DNA of 9,164 nucleotides from Actinomycetota bacterium (GTDB lineage: Bacteria; Actinomycetota; Actinomycetes; JACCUZ01). The notes beneath the pieces were generated by a model. The model was not told the DNA's origin. It worked only from the letters and a program-made list of their open reading frames with translations, and searched no databases. A program made the translations under genes and the position numbers. Positions 6,971 to 9,164 of this stretch are shown in pieces. The stretch covers positions 1 through 9,164 of the forward strand of contig JAVEDG010000404.1 of the NCBI GenBank assembly GCA_030841245.1, given 5' to 3'. Position 1 is the stretch's first letter. Every line of letters begins with the position of its first letter.

Positions 6971-7046
6971 TATTGCGGTCCTCCGCCCTCTCGGCACCCC
7001 CGACCCCCCGAGTGCCGTGAGCCCGTCCGAGACGTAGCCTCGGGAC
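6971..7046. promoter_or_regulatory. Divergent promoter region, ctaE / ctaG-like gene
   Basis: These 76 nt must hold the plus-strand promoter and probably the minus-strand operon promoter. On the minus strand only the ctaE ribosome site GGAGG is clear, with no convincing -10. An inverted repeat CGGCAC (6992-6997) / GTGCCG (7012-7017) encloses a C-rich 14-nt spacer. A second one, CCGAG (7027-7031) / CTCGG (7039-7043), straddles the TAGCCT -10 candidate of the plus-strand gene. Their position suits shared control of both transcription units, but no known operator consensus is recognised. Confidence 0.5.
7035..7040 (+). promoter_or_regulatory. Candidate -10 box for a leaderless ctaG-like mRNA
   Basis: TAGCCT fits the actinobacterial -10 pattern TANNNT. 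It ends 6 nt before the GTG at 7047, so transcription would begin at or next to the start codon. No good Shine-Dalgarno sequence precedes this GTG. Both facts fit a leaderless transcript, which is common in actinobacteria. No -35 is evident. Confidence 0.4.
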
Positions 7047-7994
7047 GTGTTCGGCACCGGGGTCGAGGCCACCATCCTGGCCCATGGCGGCGGGTCGGAG
7101 CAGACCGACCCGCTGACTCCAGGGCGCCTGTTCACGGCCTGGGGGCTGGACTGGCTGCCGCTGCTGATCGCCGTCGTCGCGGGGGGCCTCTACCTGTACG
7201 GCGCGCACCGCCTCCGGGCCCGCGGCGACCGGTGGTCCCGCTGGCGCAGCCTGCTGTTCGTGGGGCTCGGCCTGGGCACCTTCCTGGTCGCGACGGAGTC
7301 GGCCATCGGGGCCTACGACGACACGCTGTTCTGGGACCACATGGTCCAGCACATGATCTTGAACATGGTGACGCCGGTCTTCCTGGCGCTGGGGGCTCCG
7401 ATCACCCTCGGGCTGCGCACCCTGCCGCGCCGCGGCCGCCGGGTCCTGCTGGCAGTCCTGCACAGCCGGGTCGCCAAGGCGCTCACCTTCCCGGTCGTGT
7501 CCGGGTTCCTGTTCGTCGCCACGCCGTTCGCGCTCTACCTCACCGGGTGGTACGAGGCGACGCTGCGCCACCCGCTGCTGCACGACTTCACCCACCTGCA
7601 CTTCGTGCTGGTCGGCTGCCTGTGGTTCTGGCCGCTGCTGAGCCTGGACCCGATGCCGCTGCGCCTGCCGCACCCGCTGCGCCTGATGGCCATCTTCGTG
7701 ACCATGCCGTTCCATGCGTTCCTCGGCGTGGCGATCATGAGCTCCCACAAGATCATCGCCCGCGACTGGTACGCCGGGCTGCACCGCGGCTGGGGCCCCA
7801 GCCTCGCCTCGGACCAGAACACCGCCGGGGCCATCCTGTGGGCCACCGGGGACCTGGTCGGCCTGATCGTGCTGGGCTCGCTGTTCGTGCAGTGGTCCCG
7901 AGCGTCCGAGCGCGAAGCCGTCCGGGAGGACCGGCGGCTGGACCGCCTCGAGGCCGAGGACGCGGCCAGGGCCCGGGTACGATCGCGGCCGTGA
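7047..7994 (+). CDS. CtaG-type cytochrome c oxidase assembly membrane protein
   Basis: This 315-residue multi-pass membrane protein of the caa3_CtaG family is implicated in the assembly or copper loading of cytochrome c oxidase. About seven hydrophobic segments lie between residues 35 and 283. Conserved-looking histidines, possible copper ligands, occur in DHMVQHM (His98, His102), HDFTHLHF (His179, His183, His185) and PFHAFLG (His223). The family signature DQNTAGAILWATGDL is at 256-270. A charged, Arg/Glu-rich tail (~284-315) is probably cytoplasmic. The GTG start at 7047 is the earliest after the divergent gap and seems leaderless. It stands back to back with ctaE, which fits an assembly role, and its stop overlaps the next gene (GTGA). 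The family is clear. The precise biochemical job is less certain, and it is not the Cox11 protein that is called CtaG in proteobacteria. Confidence 0.85.
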   Translation: MFGTGVEATILAHGGGSEQTDPLTPGRLFTAWGLDWLPLLIAVVAGGLYLYGAHRLRARGDRWSRWRSLLFVGLGLGTFLVATESAIGAYDDTLFWDHMVQHMILNMVTPVFLALGAPITLGLRTLPRRGRRVLLAVLHSRVAKALTFPVVSGFLFVATPFALYLTGWYEATLRHPLLHDFTHLHFVLVGCLWFWPLLSLDPMPLRLPHPLRLMAIFVTMPFHAFLGVAIMSSHKIIARDWYAGLHRGWGPSLASDQNTAGAILWATGDLVGLIVLGSLFVQWSRASEREAVREDRRLDRLEAEDAARARVRSRP

Positions 7995-8404
7995 CGACCG
8001 AGCCCACCATGACCGTGCTCGTCTACAGCGACGACGTCGACACTCGCGAGCGGGTCAAGCTGGCCGTGGGCCGTCGCCCGGCCCGCGACGTACCGCTCGT
8101 CGAGTTCCTGGAGTGCGCCACCGAGCCGGCCGTCATCGAGGCGCTCGACCGGGCCAAGGTCGACGTCGCCGTGCTCGACGGGGAAGCGACACCGGTCGGG
8201 GGCATGGGCATCGCCCGTCAGGCCAAGGACGAGATCTACCGCTGCCCGCCGATCCTGGTGCTGACCGGACGCGAGCAGGACAGCTGGCTCGCGGCCTGGT
8301 CGCGGGCCGACGCCGTCGTACCCCATCCGCTGGACCCCTTCGTGCTCGCCGAGGCCGTCGCTGCGCTGATGCGCCACCGGCTGGCCAAGCTGCCCGTCGC
8401 CTAG
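7991..8404 (+). CDS. Atypical receiver-domain (response-regulator-like) protein
   Basis: This 137-residue protein is essentially a lone receiver domain with no output domain. Its fold landmarks are the acidic pair Asp14-Asp15 (VYSDD), the putative phosphoacceptor Asp63 (VAVLDGE), and Thr92 (ILVLTGRE). The conserved beta-5 lysine before proline is replaced by histidine (VVPHPLDP, His112). That lysine normally contacts the phosphoryl group, so signalling by ordinary phosphorylation is doubtful. The GTG at 7991 overlaps the upstream stop by 4 nt (GTGA), favouring this start; ATG 8009 would give 131 residues starting MTVLVYSDD and is a fair alternative. The stop at 8402-8404 overlaps the trpD ribosome site. 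No histidine kinase is nearby. The receiver-like fold is inferred from motifs; the role is unknown. Confidence 0.75.
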   Translation: MTTEPTMTVLVYSDDVDTRERVKLAVGRRPARDVPLVEFLECATEPAVIEALDRAKVDVAVLDGEATPVGGMGIARQAKDEIYRCPPILVLTGREQDSWLAAWSRADAVVPHPLDPFVLAEAVAALMRHRLAKLPVA

Positions 8405-8412
8405 GAGCGCGA

Positions 8413-9164
8413 GTGACCACAGGCCCCGCCACGTCGTGGCCGGCTCTGCTGACCGCGCTGCTGCGCGGTGCGGACCTGCCGGCCGAGGAGGCTGCCTGGG
8501 CGATGGAGCAGGTCATGCTCGGCGTGGCGACCCCGGTCCAGGTGGCCGGCTTCGTGATGGCGCTGCGTGCCAAGGGCGAGTCGCCGGCAGAGGTCACCGG
8601 GATGGTGACCTCGATGCTGCGCCACGCCCAGCGGATCGAGGTCGAGGGCCCGGCGGTCGACACCTGCGGGACCGGCGGGGACCGGGCCCACACGGTCAAC
8701 ATCTCGACGATGTCGGCGATGGTCGTCGCCGGGACCGGAGCGCGGGTCGTCAAGCACGGGAACCGCGCCGCGTCATCGGCGTGCGGGTCGGCGGACCTGC
8801 TCGAGGAGCTGGGAGTGGTGGTCGACCTCGCGCCGGACGCTGTCGTCGAGTGCGTACGCCGGGCCGGCGTGGCCTTCTGCTTCGCCCCCCGCTTCCACCC
8901 CGCGCTGCGTCATGCGGCTGCGGCCCGCCGCGAGCTCGGCGTGGCGACGATCTTCAACTTCCTCGGACCGCTCGCCAACCCGGCCCAGCCCGGCGCCCAG
9001 GCCGTCGGCGTCGCCGATGCCCGGATGGCGGGGGTGATGGCCGCAGTCCTGGCCGAACGCGGCGTCACCGCCCTGGTGTTCCGGGGTGAGGACGGGTTGG
9101 ACGAGCTGACCACGTGTGCGCCGTCGCGGGTCTGGGTGGTCCGCGATGGTGGGGTGCGCGAGAC
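8413..9164 (+). CDS. trpD: Anthranilate phosphoribosyltransferase, 5' part
   Basis: This enzyme joins anthranilate and phosphoribosyl pyrophosphate, the second step of tryptophan synthesis from chorismate, in the cytoplasm. 250 residues are in the window and the frame is open at the right edge; the full family length is about 340-350. The sequence shows an N-terminal helical domain, the PRPP-binding loop DTCGTGGD (83-90) followed by NIST, the KHGNRAASS motif (114-122), FNFLGPLANP (181-190) and the metal-binding GEDGLDELT (225-233). The GTG start at 8413 has GGAG (8404-8407) 5 nt upstream, overlapping the preceding stop codon. No other trp gene is visible; it appears co-transcribed with the ctaG-like and receiver genes. 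In M. tuberculosis trpD (Rv2192c) also stands beside ctaE, so the linkage is old. Confidence 0.96.
   Translation, partial: MTTGPATSWPALLTALLRGADLPAEEAAWAMEQVMLGVATPVQVAGFVMALRAKGESPAEVTGMVTSMLRHAQRIEVEGPAVDTCGTGGDRAHTVNISTMSAMVVAGTGARVVKHGNRAASSACGSADLLEELGVVVDLAPDAVVECVRRAGVAFCFAPRFHPALRHAAAARRELGVATIFNFLGPLANPAQPGAQAVGVADARMAGVMAAVLAERGVTALVFRGEDGLDELTTCAPSRVWVVRDGGVRE

Noticed and set aside
6971..7135. N-terminal extension of CtaE to 7135
   Set aside because: The extra residues are Pro/Arg/Gly-rich and overlap the divergent gene and promoter gap. ATG 6970 has a good ribosome site and gives the family length.
6939..7784. Minus-strand 281-codon open frame opposite the ctaG-like gene
   Set aside because: It is Gln/Arg/Pro/Gly-rich with no domain, and antisense to a multi-helix membrane protein with clear family motifs.
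6395..7990. Long plus-strand open frame upstream of, and continuous with, the receiver protein
   Set aside because: It runs antisense to ctaE and out of frame through the ctaG-like gene. Only the last part, from GTG 7991, has a protein-like sequence.

Overview
The window is high-GC DNA with GTG starts, strong third-position GC bias and a gene set typical of Actinomycetota. The diheme cytochrome cc QcrC, the three-helix Rieske protein QcrA, the C-terminally extended cytochrome b QcrB with a PDWY motif, and the four-helix oxidase subunit CtaF are all hallmarks of the actinobacterial bcc-aa3 (III-IV) respiratory supercomplex. A Nocardioides-like or related Propionibacteriales host seems plausible from overall protein style, but the sequence does not prove this.

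Layout. (1) Positions 1-1228, plus strand: the 3' half of ctaD (aa3 oxidase subunit I), overlapping ctaF (subunit IV) by 4 nt. (2) Positions 1229-1445: an intergenic stretch with two strong inverted repeats that overlap each other. (3) Positions 1446-2660, plus strand: a lipoprotein L,D-transpeptidase of the LdtMt2 type, with two Ig-like domains and a YkuD catalytic domain. (4) Positions 2700-6970, minus strand: the operon ctaE-qcrC-qcrA-qcrB, read from right to left and convergent with the transpeptidase gene. (5) Positions 6971-7046: a 76-nt divergent promoter region. (6) Positions 7047-9164, plus strand: a tightly packed trio of a CtaG-type oxidase assembly membrane protein, an atypical receiver-domain protein and the start of trpD (anthranilate phosphoribosyltransferase, cut by the window end).

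How the parts work together. Menaquinol is oxidised at QcrB. Electrons pass to the QcrA [2Fe-2S] cluster and the two hemes of QcrC, then to the CuA centre of CtaC (expected just upstream of this window) and on to heme a and heme a3-CuB in CtaD. CtaE and CtaF complete the oxidase, and the CtaG-like protein probably helps its copper assembly. The transpeptidase (peptidoglycan 3-3 cross-linking) and TrpD (tryptophan synthesis) are metabolically separate passengers. The trpD-next-to-ctaE arrangement is also known from Mycobacterium tuberculosis (Rv2192c-Rv2196).

The window is mostly a conserved core respiratory locus, and I found no convincing new multi-gene system. The points that merit a second look are the overlapping hairpins ahead of the transpeptidase, the receiver-like protein that lacks the conserved lysine, the likely leaderless start of the ctaG-like gene, and a stop-free in-frame gap between qcrC and qcrA. 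I saw no tRNA, rRNA, CRISPR array, insertion sequence or origin. No gene-free stretch exceeds 217 nt.
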